Positions 1-9,005 of a stretch of 21,206 bases of DNA are shown piece after piece (the stretch's first letter is position 1; each line of letters starts with the position of its first letter). The DNA comes from JBIOUF01 sp044866695 (GTDB lineage: Bacteria > Actinomycetota > Actinomycetes > Propionibacteriales > Nocardioidaceae), in contig JBIOUF010000244.1 of the NCBI GenBank assembly GCA_044866695.1, forward strand, positions 1 to 21,206. The letters are read 5' to 3'. The notes beneath the pieces are model-generated. The model searched no databases, was not told the DNA's origin, and saw only the letters and a program-made list of their open reading frames with translations. The position numbers were made by a program, and so were the translations under genes.

Positions 1-75
1 CCTAGCGGCTCGCCCTCCTCAACCACCGGGTGGCCGGTGGTTGAGGAGCGAGCTTGCGAGCGTCTCGAAACCACC
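1..75. repeat. Dispersed REP-like palindrome, head-to-head pair (left copy cut by window edge)
   Basis: Two copies of a GGTGGTTGAGGAG...CTCGAAACCACC element face each other. The right copy spans 36-75. The left copy (1-29) is in the opposite orientation and runs off the window. The junction forms a perfect 15-bp inverted repeat (15-29 with 34-48) around the 4-nt loop 30-33. The same family recurs at 8635-9005. It has no coding potential. It lies just upstream of the atp promoter, so it could end transcription entering from the left, but no T-tract is visible. Confidence 0.8.
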
Positions 76-176
76 GCCTCGGGGCTGGGCGCCTGCCGCG
101 GATCCGCTGGTCGCGAGACGCCTCCGCCATCGCTCCGGCTGCTCGCCCGGCGGTGGGCTCCGAGCGTCGCGCGACT

Positions 177-194
177 TTGTGATAGCTTTCACAA
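177..194. promoter_or_regulatory. CRP/GlxR-like operator upstream of the atp operon
   Basis: The dyad TTGTGA-N6-TCACAA has perfect 6-bp arms and contains the TGTGA-N6-TCACA consensus of the CRP family (E. coli CRP, mycobacterial Crp, corynebacterial GlxR). It stands out as AT-rich in a GC-rich region. Its centre (185.5) is about 45 bp upstream of the start point predicted from the -10 box at 219-224, close to a class II activator position. Binding by a CRP-family protein is inferred. Confidence 0.65.
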
Positions 195-218
195 GCGCAG
201 GTCGCCCGCGTTTTCGGG

Positions 219-224
219 TAGGTT
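219..224 (+). promoter_or_regulatory. Putative -10 box of the atp operon promoter
   Basis: TAGGTT fits the actinobacterial TANNNT -10 consensus and would place transcription start near 231, 45 nt before the first atp start codon at 276. No TTGAC-like -35 hexamer is seen at 17-18 bp spacing, which fits an activator-dependent promoter served by the dyad at 177-194. Confidence 0.4.
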
Positions 225-275
225 CGGCGCCGGTAGCAGTCCCCGCCCCCATCTCGAACAGATCGGCCGCCCACG

Positions 276-629
276 ATGACGACCGCAGCGCTCGGACCGC
301 AGGCACTCGGTGCCGTGGTGGGCGCGCTCATGGTGGTCGGCTTCTTCGGGCTCGGCGCGCTGACGATGTCGGTGGTGGCGCGGGTCGCCCCGGGCCTCTC
401 CCTACTGGTCGCACTGCTCACCTACACCCTGCAGGTGCTCATGCTCGGCGTCGTCTTCTGGGCCCTGACCGGGTCCGGCGCGACCGACGGCCGGCTGGAC
501 CCGCGCTGGCTCGGGGGCACCGTCGTCGTGGCGACGCTGGCGTGGACCGCCGTCCTGGTGGTCCGCGAGGTCATGGGCCGGCACCTGGTGTACGACGTGC
601 CGGCGTCGCACGGGACGCATGGCCGATGA
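276..629 (+). CDS. atpI: AtpI-like membrane protein, first gene of the ATP synthase operon
   Basis: This 117-residue hydrophobic protein has probably three to four membrane segments (about residues 10-33, 38-62 and 76-96). Its position directly before atpZ and atpB and its topology match ATP synthase protein I, an accessory factor implicated in c-ring assembly or stability and not part of the final enzyme. The ATG at 276 lacks a clear Shine-Dalgarno sequence, but it is the first start after the predicted promoter and the frame ends 48 bp before atpZ. The C-terminus (from about 97) is polar and ends in a His/Gly/Arg tail. Sequence conservation in this family is low, so the name rests mainly on context and topology. 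Confidence 0.75.
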   Translation: MTTAALGPQALGAVVGALMVVGFFGLGALTMSVVARVAPGLSLLVALLTYTLQVLMLGVVFWALTGSGATDGRLDPRWLGGTVVVATLAWTAVLVVREVMGRHLVYDVPASHGTHGR

Positions 630-677
630 GCGCGCCCCCTGTTCCCCGCCGTCACCACTGCTATTGTCCGGTGCGCG

Positions 678-941
678 ATGGAGCAGCGCGGCGCCGACCA
701 ACCCCTGGGGGACCCCTGGCGCGCCTTCGGGCATGTCGTCTCCGGGGTCGCCGTCTACGGCGCGCTGGGCTGGCTCGCCGACCGGTGGCTCGGCACGGCG
801 TACCTGGTGGCGGTGGGCATCGTCCTGGGCGCCGCCCTGGGCATCTATGCGACCCATGCGTCGCTGAGGGGCCTGTCCCGCCCGGACCGGCCCGCCGCGG
901 GACCGCCGGCACAGCACGACCCCGGACCGCACGACGAGTGA
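678..941 (+). CDS. atpZ: AtpZ/AtpI-family small membrane protein
   Basis: This 87-residue protein has two predicted membrane helices (about residues 17-33 and 39-58). It carries the family-typical GWLADRWLGT segment between them and a glycine-rich second helix (VGIVLGAALGIY). AtpZ proteins are encoded at the 5' end of many atp operons and have been linked to divalent-cation handling or assembly of the Fo sector. The C-terminal 25 residues are proline-rich and probably cytoplasmic. The stop codon is 10 nt before the atpB start and overlaps the atpB ribosome-binding site (AAGGAG, 941-946), so the two genes are likely translationally linked. The only reasonable start is the ATG at 678. Confidence 0.85.
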   Translation: MEQRGADQPLGDPWRAFGHVVSGVAVYGALGWLADRWLGTAYLVAVGIVLGAALGIYATHASLRGLSRPDRPAAGPPAQHDPGPHDE

Positions 942-951
942 AGGAGACCCG

Positions 952-1746
952 GTGAACGTCGCAGCGACCGCCGTGCTCGCCGAGGAGTACCACGCGCCCG
1001 GACCCGGCATCTTCGACCTGCCGCCGGTGTTCAGCGTCGGCGGGGTCGACGTCACCAAGCCGATCCTGCAGCTCGTGCTCGCCGCGGTTGTGGTCGGCGG
1101 GTTCTTCTACCTGGCCTCCAGGAAGCGGGCGATGGTGCCCGGGCGCCTGCAGTTCGCCGGCGAGAGCGCCTACGGCTTCGTCCGCAACGGCCTGGCCCGC
1201 GACATCATCGGCAGCCACGACTTCATGCGGTTCGTGCCGTACCTGGTCGCGCTGTTCTTCTTCATCCTGCTCAACAACTTCTTCGCCAGCATCCCGTTCA
1301 TCCAGTTCCCGACGTTCTCCCGCGCGAGCATGGCCTACGCGCTGGCGGGGCTGTCCTGGGTGATCTACAACGGCGTCGGCATCGCCCGGCACGGCTTCGG
1401 CGGCTACCTGAAGCTGCAGACCATGCCCAGCGGGGTGACCGGGCCGATGCTGGTGCTGATCGTGCCGCTGGAGTTCTTCTCCAACATCGTCGTGCGGCCG
1501 GTGACGCTGGCCCTGCGACTCTTCGCCAACATGTTCGCCGGCCACATCCTGCTGGTGCTGTTCGCCACCGGCGGCCTCTACCTGATCGAGGAGGTCGGCG
1601 GCCTGACCAGCGTCGTGGGCGTGCTGGCCTGGGTGCTGGCCATCCTGGTCAGCTTCCTCGAGCTGCTGGTGCAGTTCCTGCAGGCCTACGTGTTCGCGCT
1701 GCTGAACGCCATGTACATCTCCGGCGCCCTCGCCGAGGAGCACTGA
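952..1746 (+). CDS. atpB: ATP synthase Fo subunit a
   Basis: Membrane-embedded stator subunit that forms the two proton half-channels beside the c-ring. The 264-residue protein has five to six hydrophobic helices. The signature helix RPVTLALRLFANMFAGH contains the essential stator arginine (Arg189, equivalent to E. coli aArg210). The C-terminal helix includes the LELLVQFLQAYVFALLNAMYI region that lines the second half-channel. The GTG start at 952 is preceded at optimal spacing by AAGGAG (941-946). The length is usual for actinobacteria. It is the first structural gene of the enzyme in the operon. Confidence 0.97.
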   Translation: MNVAATAVLAEEYHAPGPGIFDLPPVFSVGGVDVTKPILQLVLAAVVVGGFFYLASRKRAMVPGRLQFAGESAYGFVRNGLARDIIGSHDFMRFVPYLVALFFFILLNNFFASIPFIQFPTFSRASMAYALAGLSWVIYNGVGIARHGFGGYLKLQTMPSGVTGPMLVLIVPLEFFSNIVVRPVTLALRLFANMFAGHILLVLFATGGLYLIEEVGGLTSVVGVLAWVLAILVSFLELLVQFLQAYVFALLNAMYISGALAEEH

Positions 1747-1757
1747 CCGGCGACGAC

Positions 1758-1797
1758 CTGGTCGCATCCGCCCTCGAGTCCCCGTCCCGACGACCAG
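1758..1797 (+). promoter_or_regulatory. Intercistronic inverted repeat between atpB and atpE
   Basis: CTGGTCG (1758-1764) and CGACCAG (1791-1797) are perfect 7-bp arms within the 88-nt atpB-atpE spacer, the second-longest gap inside the operon. A stem here could stabilise the downstream mRNA, since the c subunit is needed in about ten copies per enzyme. The loop is long (26 nt), so the structure is uncertain. Confidence 0.25.
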
Positions 1798-1834
1798 CAG
1801 AACCTCGAGAAATCGACGAAAGGAACCTACAGCC

Positions 1835-2038
1835 ATGGATGGCTCCCTCAACATGGTCGGCTACGGCCTGGCCGCCGTCGGCCCCGGTGTGGGCATCGGC
1901 CTGATCTTCGCCGCCTACATCAACGGTGTCGCCCGCCAGCCCGAGGCGCAGAGCCGGCTGCAGGCGATCGCCATCCTCGGCTTCGCCCTGGCCGAGGCGC
2001 TGGCGATCATCGGCATCGCGCTTGCCTTCGTGCTCTAG
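1835..2038 (+). CDS. atpE: ATP synthase Fo subunit c
   Basis: Rotor-ring subunit, 67 residues, with two hydrophobic helices joined by the conserved polar loop ARQPE (residues 33-37) that contacts gamma and epsilon. The proton-carrying carboxylate is Glu54 within FALAEALAIIG in helix 2. I see no extra polar ligands typical of Na+-driven c-rings, so this is read as a proton type. The ATG at 1835 has an AAAGGA ribosome-binding site at 1818-1823. This helix region corresponds to the binding site of diarylquinolines in mycobacterial AtpE; whether this protein would bind them cannot be told from the sequence. Confidence 0.97.
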   Translation: MDGSLNMVGYGLAAVGPGVGIGLIFAAYINGVARQPEAQSRLQAIAILGFALAEALAIIGIALAFVL

Positions 2039-2053
2039 CCGCCGGGTCCTTTG

Positions 2054-2614
2054 ATGACGACGTACATCCGGGTGGCCGCCGAGACCGAGGGCGGCCACGA
2101 GCCCAGCCCACTGGCGGTCGAGTGGGTCGAGGTCGTGCTGGCGCTCATCGTCTTCGCGATCCTGTTCTACGCGATCAGGAAGTGGGTGGTCCCGAACTTC
2201 GAGACGACGTTCGCCGACCGCACCGCGTCCATCGAGGGCGGCCTCAAGGCAGCGGAGACCAAGCAGGCCGAGGCCGACGCCAGGCTCGCCGACCTCGACC
2301 AGCGGCTGGGCGAGGCCAGGCACGAGGCCGCCCGCATCCGGGAGGACGCCCGCGAGCAGGGGGCCGCGATCATCGCCGAGATGCGGGAGCAGGCCCAGGT
2401 CGAGGCGGCCCGCATCCTCGAGCACGGCAAGGCGCAGATCGAGGCGGAGCGACAGCAGGCGGTCGCCTCGCTGCGAACCGAGGTCGGCACGCTGGCGACC
2501 GGCCTGGCCGGGCGGATCGTCGGTGAGTCCCTCGACGACGAAGCCCGGCAGAGCCGGGTCGTGGAGCGGTTCCTGGCCGACCTCGAGAACGCCCCGTCGG
2601 GAGGGCCGAACTGA
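2054..2614 (+). CDS. atpF: ATP synthase Fo subunit b
   Basis: Peripheral stalk subunit of 186 residues with one N-terminal membrane helix (about 24-43) followed by a long charged, Ala/Glu/Arg-rich coiled coil (about 60-165) that reaches up to the F1 head. A TTG at 2051 directly precedes the ATG at 2054; I chose the ATG, although no strong Shine-Dalgarno sequence supports either. The gene follows atpE by 15 nt. Its TGA stop shares one base with the atpH ATG (2614), so translation of b and delta is probably coupled. Unlike mycobacteria, where a b-delta fusion exists, the two subunits are separate here. Confidence 0.95.
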   Translation: MTTYIRVAAETEGGHEPSPLAVEWVEVVLALIVFAILFYAIRKWVVPNFETTFADRTASIEGGLKAAETKQAEADARLADLDQRLGEARHEAARIREDAREQGAAIIAEMREQAQVEAARILEHGKAQIEAERQQAVASLRTEVGTLATGLAGRIVGESLDDEARQSRVVERFLADLENAPSGGPN

Positions 2615-3423
2615 TGCGTGGCGCCTCCGCCGAGTCCCTCGCGGCGCTGACCGACGCCCTCGCGGCCGCACTCGACGGCGGCGCGGACGGGATGCGGGTC
2701 GCCGACGACCTGTTCGCGGTGTCCGGCCTCCTGCGCGGCCAGCCCAGCCTGCGCCGGCTGCTCACCGACGTGTCCGTCGACGCCGACGCCAAGGGGCGCC
2801 TGGTTCACCAGATCCTCGACGCCAAGCTGGACCCGGCTTCGGTGGACCTGGTCGCCCAGGCGGCAGGGCGGCGCTGGGCGGCCACCCGCGACCTGGGCGA
2901 CGCCCTGGAGCAGCTGGGCGTCGTCGCGGTGGTCGACGCGTCCGACCGGGCCGGACAGGGGGACGCCTTGGAAGAGGAGCTGTTCGGCTACGGGCAGCTG
3001 GTGTCCGGCACGCCACAGCTCCGCGACGCGCTGTCGGACCCGTCACGGTCGGTCTCGGACCGGGCCGACCTGGTGCGCACCCTGCTGGAGGGCAAGGTGA
3101 CCCCGGGGACGCTGCGGCTCGCCGGGCAGTCGGTGTCGGGGTCCCACCGCACGGTGGCGGTCGCGGTGGGCGCGTTCTCCAGGATCGCCGCGGCGCACCG
3201 GCGCAGGCTGGTCGGCGTCGTCCGCGTGGCCCGGCCGCTCACCGACAGCGACCGACAGCGGCTCGCTGCCGTGCTGTCGCGGCAGTACTCCCGGCCGGTG
3301 CACCTCAACGAGGTCGTCGAGCCGGGGCTGCTCGGCGGCATCCGGGTGGAGATCGGCGACGACGTCATCGACGGCTCCGTCGCCAGCCGCCTGGACGACG
3401 CCCGCAGACGGCTGGCGGGCTGA
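2614..3423 (+). CDS. atpH: ATP synthase F1 subunit delta (long actinobacterial form)
   Basis: Delta/OSCP subunit that joins the peripheral stalk to the top of F1. At 269 residues it is about 90 longer than the E. coli protein, as in other actinobacteria. The conserved C-terminal OSCP part is clear (LNEVVEPGLLGGIRVEIGDD and VIDGSVASRLDDARRRL, about 231-267). Residues 31-80 (DDLF...LRRLL...LVHQILDAKLDPASVDL) look like a copy of residues 121-170 (EELF...LRDAL...LVRTLLEGKVTPGTLRL) at an exact 90-residue offset, so the extra N-terminal length appears to be an internal duplication of the helical domain. A GGGAGG ribosome-binding site lies at 2600-2605, inside the end of atpF. Confidence 0.95.
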   Translation: MRGASAESLAALTDALAAALDGGADGMRVADDLFAVSGLLRGQPSLRRLLTDVSVDADAKGRLVHQILDAKLDPASVDLVAQAAGRRWAATRDLGDALEQLGVVAVVDASDRAGQGDALEEELFGYGQLVSGTPQLRDALSDPSRSVSDRADLVRTLLEGKVTPGTLRLAGQSVSGSHRTVAVAVGAFSRIAAAHRRRLVGVVRVARPLTDSDRQRLAAVLSRQYSRPVHLNEVVEPGLLGGIRVEIGDDVIDGSVASRLDDARRRLAG

Positions 3424-3512
3424 CCGGCCGACGGGCGCACACTGGTCACACCGGCGCCCCCCACGAGCAACCCACCGACGAGCGAACCAGAGCGAAGAGA
3501 GCAGGGAAGAAG

Positions 3513-5153
<1,641 letters not shown>

Positions 5154-5156
5154 CCC

Positions 5157-6086
5157 ATGGCCACATCGGTGCGTGAGCTGCGAGCGCGGACCAGGTCCGT
5201 CTCGTCGATGAAGAAGATCACGCGCGCCATGGAGCTCATCGCCGCCTCCCGGATCATCAAGGCGCAGCAGCGGGCCCAGGCCGCTGCGCCGTACGCCCGC
5301 GAGCTCACCCGCGCCGTGTCCGCGGTGGCCACCTGGTCCAACGTCGACCACCCGATGACCACGGAGCCGGAGGACCCGAAGCGTGCGGCGGTGCTGGTCG
5401 TCACCAGCGACCGCGGCCTGGCCGGCGCCTACTCCTCCAGCGTGATCAAGGAGGCCGAGCGGCTGATCGAGCGGCTGCACGAGGAGGGCAAGGAGGTCGA
5501 CGTCTTCGTCTCCGGACGCAAGGGGGTCGCCTACTTCAAGTTCCGGGACCGGCCGGTCGTCGAGGAGTGGACCGGGCACTCCGACCAGCCGACCTACGAC
5601 GTGGCCAGGGCGATCGGGCAGGCGCTCATCGACTCCTTCACCGCGGACGCGGAGAACCCCCACGAGGCGTACGGCGAGGGCGTCCACGAGGTGCACGTGG
5701 TCTTCACCAGGTTCCGCTCGATGCTCGTGCAGGAGCCCGTGGCCACCCGGCTGCTGCCGCTGGAGGTCGTCGAGGGCGCCGAGACCCCGACCGAAGGCGA
5801 CGTGCTGCCGCTGTACGAGTTCGAGCCCAGCGCCGACGAGGTCCTCGACGCGCTGCTGCCCAGGTACGTCCAGAGCCGGATCTACTTCGCGCTGCTCCAG
5901 GCGGCGGCCTCGGAGCTGGCCGCCAGGCAGCGCGCAATGAAGGCCGCGACCGACAACGCCGACGAGCTCATCAAGAAGTACACCCGGCTGGCCAACCAGG
6001 CCCGGCAGGCCGGCATCACCCAGGAGATCAGCGAGATCGTCGGCGGCGTGAACGCGCTGGCCGACGCCACAGCGGGGAGTGAGTGA
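5157..6086 (+). CDS. atpG: ATP synthase F1 subunit gamma
   Basis: Central rotor shaft, 309 residues. The N-terminal helix (VRELRARTRSVSSMKKITRA, residues 5-24) and the C-terminal helix (MKAATDNADELIKKYTRLANQARQ region, followed by ITQEISEIVGG) form the antiparallel coiled coil that turns inside the alpha3beta3 hexamer. The VLVVTSDRGLAGAYSS motif is typical. An extended charged segment around residues 160-205 fits the longer actinobacterial form. The ATG is 3 nt after the atpA stop, which implies coupled translation. Confidence 0.97.
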   Translation: MATSVRELRARTRSVSSMKKITRAMELIAASRIIKAQQRAQAAAPYARELTRAVSAVATWSNVDHPMTTEPEDPKRAAVLVVTSDRGLAGAYSSSVIKEAERLIERLHEEGKEVDVFVSGRKGVAYFKFRDRPVVEEWTGHSDQPTYDVARAIGQALIDSFTADAENPHEAYGEGVHEVHVVFTRFRSMLVQEPVATRLLPLEVVEGAETPTEGDVLPLYEFEPSADEVLDALLPRYVQSRIYFALLQAAASELAARQRAMKAATDNADELIKKYTRLANQARQAGITQEISEIVGGVNALADATAGSE

Positions 6087-6092
6087 GACCAG

Positions 6093-7550
<1,458 letters not shown>

Positions 7551-7551
7551 C

Positions 7552-7968
7552 ATGGCCGACGGCGATGCCACCGACGGGGCGATGCAGGTCGAGCTGGTCG
7601 CTGCGGACCGGCTGGTGTGGTCTGGACAGGCGTCGCGGGTGATCGCCCGTACGACGGAGGGCGACGTCGGCATCCTGGCCAACCACGCTCCGATGCTGTC
7701 CCTCCTGGTCGACGGGGTGGTCGACGTGACCACCACGGAGGGGGAGACCTGGATAGCAGCGGTGGACGCGGGGTTCCTTTCCGTTGCCCACAACCGGATC
7801 TCGATCCTGTCCGAGCACGCGGAGATGTCCCACGAGATCGACCTGGAGCGGGCGCGGGCCGACCTCGACCGCGCCCACCACGCCGGCGAGAACGACGACG
7901 CGGCCGTCGAGGCCGAGGCCGAGGCGTGGGCGAGGGCTCGCATCCGGGCCGTCGAGCAGGCATCCTGA
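7552..7968 (+). CDS. atpC: ATP synthase F1 subunit epsilon
   Basis: Regulatory rotor subunit, 138 residues. The N-terminal beta-sandwich (about 8-90) contains the hallmark GDVGILANHAPMLSLL and AVDAGFLSVAHNRISIL segments. It is followed by the C-terminal helical hairpin (about 95-137), rich in Glu/Ala/Arg, which can inhibit ATP hydrolysis in this family. The start lies one nucleotide after the atpD stop. It ends the core atp operon; the next gene is 150 nt away. Confidence 0.96.
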   Translation: MADGDATDGAMQVELVAADRLVWSGQASRVIARTTEGDVGILANHAPMLSLLVDGVVDVTTTEGETWIAAVDAGFLSVAHNRISILSEHAEMSHEIDLERARADLDRAHHAGENDDAAVEAEAEAWARARIRAVEQAS

Positions 7969-8118
7969 CCCTTCACGGTTCACGAGCGCAGGCCCGGCCG
8001 ACCGCCGGGACCCCGGCCCGACCGTGGCTGAGGCCGGCGCCGACGGGGACGGTTCCGGTGGCCCGCGCCGCGGACGGCCGTCCCGCACGCACGGGGGCCG
8101 GGAAGGAGTGCGGGGCGC

Positions 8119-8562
8119 GTGCCGTGGTGGCAGTGGGTGGTCGACGGGTTCGCCGCCGTCCTGGTCCTGGTGCTGCTCTACGGCATCGCGCTGGTCGTAC
8201 GCCGCCGCTGGATCTCCCGCAACGGCGGGACCTTCGAGTTCAGCGTGCACGTGCGCCCGCAGAGCCAGGGCCGGGGCTGGGTGCTCGGGCTGGGCCGCTA
8301 CTCCGGGGACCTGCTGGAGTGGTTCCGGATCTTCTCCCTCTCCCCGCGTCCCCGGCGGGTCCTCGACCGCGCCGAAGTGTCGTTCGCCCGCCGCCGCGCC
8401 CCGGCCGGCGGGGAGGCCATGGCGCTCTACTCCGGCCACGTCATCGCGGTCTGCCACACCGCCACCGGCGAGCTGGAGGTCGCCATGTCCCCCGAGGCCC
8501 TCACCGGCTTCCTGGCCTGGCTGGAGGCGGCCCCACCCGGCCGCAACGTCCGCACCGGCTGA
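8119..8562 (+). CDS. DUF2550 family single-pass membrane protein
   Basis: This 147-residue protein has one N-terminal membrane helix (about residues 7-27) followed by an Arg-rich stop-transfer segment (RRRW) and a soluble domain of about 115 residues. Blocks such as GGTFEFSVHV, RGWVLGLGRYSGDLLEWFRIFSLSPRPRR and LAWLEAAPPG match the DUF2550 family encoded directly downstream of atpC in many actinobacteria (for example Rv1312, from memory). The function is unknown. The GTG at 8119 has a strong GGAAGGAG (8101-8108). It could be co-transcribed with the atp operon across the 150-nt gap, in which I see no convincing terminator. Confidence 0.85.
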   Translation: MPWWQWVVDGFAAVLVLVLLYGIALVVRRRWISRNGGTFEFSVHVRPQSQGRGWVLGLGRYSGDLLEWFRIFSLSPRPRRVLDRAEVSFARRRAPAGGEAMALYSGHVIAVCHTATGELEVAMSPEALTGFLAWLEAAPPGRNVRTG

Positions 8563-8580
8563 CCCACCCCCGCCCCTCAC

Positions 8581-8624
8581 GTCGAGCCGTCAATGTTGGT
8601 GGGCCGAGCCGTCAAGGATGGTGG
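8581..8624. repeat. Two tandem 22-bp units, same family as the array at 17091-17308
   Basis: Units 8581-8602 and 8603-8624 share the core CGAGCCGTCAA followed by a GGTGG ending. The first matches the units at 17091-17134 nearly base for base. Unit length and phase are identical at the two loci, which lie 8.5 kb apart. Confidence 0.85.
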
Positions 8625-8634
8625 GCCACCAGCC

Positions 8635-8678
8635 GGTGGTTTCGAGACGGGCTCGCAAGCTCGCCCTCCTCAACCACC
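8635..8678. repeat. REP-like palindrome copy
   Basis: The 44-bp element runs from GGTGGTTTCGAGACGGG to CTCCTCAACCACC, the same family as 36-75 but inverted. Its terminal 7-bp arms GGTGGTT/AACCACC are perfect. The centre (GGCTCGCAAGCTCGCC) is itself partly palindromic. Confidence 0.8.
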
Positions 8679-8684
8679 GGGGGT

Positions 8685-8761
8685 GGGCTCGCTCCGCGGT
8701 TCCCGAGGAGGGCGACGAAGGAGCCCGTCTCGAAGGGCGCCCTCCTCAACTCAACCACCGG
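8685..8761. repeat. Long direct repeat, copy 1
   Basis: This block starts GGGCTCGCTCCGCGGTTCCC and ends CTCCTCAACTCAACCACCGG. It is nearly identical to 8911-8981, apart from a CTCAA duplication and a few substitutions. It contains a REP right arm plus an internal insertion not found in the 44-bp copies. Confidence 0.8.
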
Positions 8762-8785
8762 TGCCGCTGGCGTCTGGCACATCCC

Positions 8786-8826
8786 GGTGGTTGAGGAGCG
8801 AGCCGCTAGGCGAGCGTCTCGAAACC
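8786..8826. repeat. REP-like palindrome copy
   Basis: The element runs from GGTGGTTGAGGAGCGAG to GCGTCTCGAAACC, in the same orientation as 36-75. It contains the GCCGCTAGGCGAG centre that also marks the partial copy at the window start (1-29). Confidence 0.75.
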
Positions 8827-8910
8827 AACGGCGTCTGGCAGAGTCCCAGCCCTCGTGCCGGTGGTTGGCTTCGTGACCTCGCGAGCTCGCTCCTCAGCCC
8901 AAGTCGAGAC

Positions 8911-8981
8911 GGGCTCGCTCCGCGGTTCCCGAGGAGGGCGACGAAGAAGCCGGCTCGAAGGGCGCCCTCCTCAACCACCGG
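8911..8981. repeat. Long direct repeat, copy 2
   Basis: Second copy of the block at 8685-8761, 226 bp downstream in the same orientation. It is followed immediately by the sequence that closes the hairpin over the stop codon of the H1-like gene. Confidence 0.8.
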
Positions 8982-9005
8982 CCCTTTGGCCGGTGCCTCA
9001 GGAGG
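8966..9005 (-). terminator. Imperfect 18-bp hairpin over the H1-like stop codon
   Basis: The arms 8966-8983 and 8988-9005 pair with three mismatches around the 4-nt loop 8984-8987. The stop codon (8998-9000) and last codons of the minus-strand gene lie within one arm. No T-tract follows, so a terminator role is plausible but unproven. The left arm is a REP end. Confidence 0.4.

Larger units (their letters stand above)
8563..8997. repeat. Gene-free spacer filled with dispersed repeats
   Basis: No credible gene is present; open frames here simply read through repeats. Contents in order: two 22-bp units (8581-8624), a REP palindrome (8635-8678), a ~72-bp direct repeat (8685-8761), a REP palindrome (8786-8826), a degenerate REP copy (8859-8900), the second direct repeat (8911-8981) and a terminal hairpin (8966-9005). 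The spacer separates the plus-strand DUF2550 gene from the convergent H1-like gene. Confidence 0.85.

Noticed and set aside
41..955. Plus-strand frame of about 300 codons overlapping atpI and atpZ
   Set aside because: It is in a different frame from two recognisable membrane proteins and has an Arg-rich shadow composition.
7969..8118. Terminator or small gene between atpC and the DUF2550 gene
   Set aside because: Only short GC palindromes such as GGACGGCCGTCC are present, without a usable loop, and no open frame has a ribosome-binding site and plausible composition.
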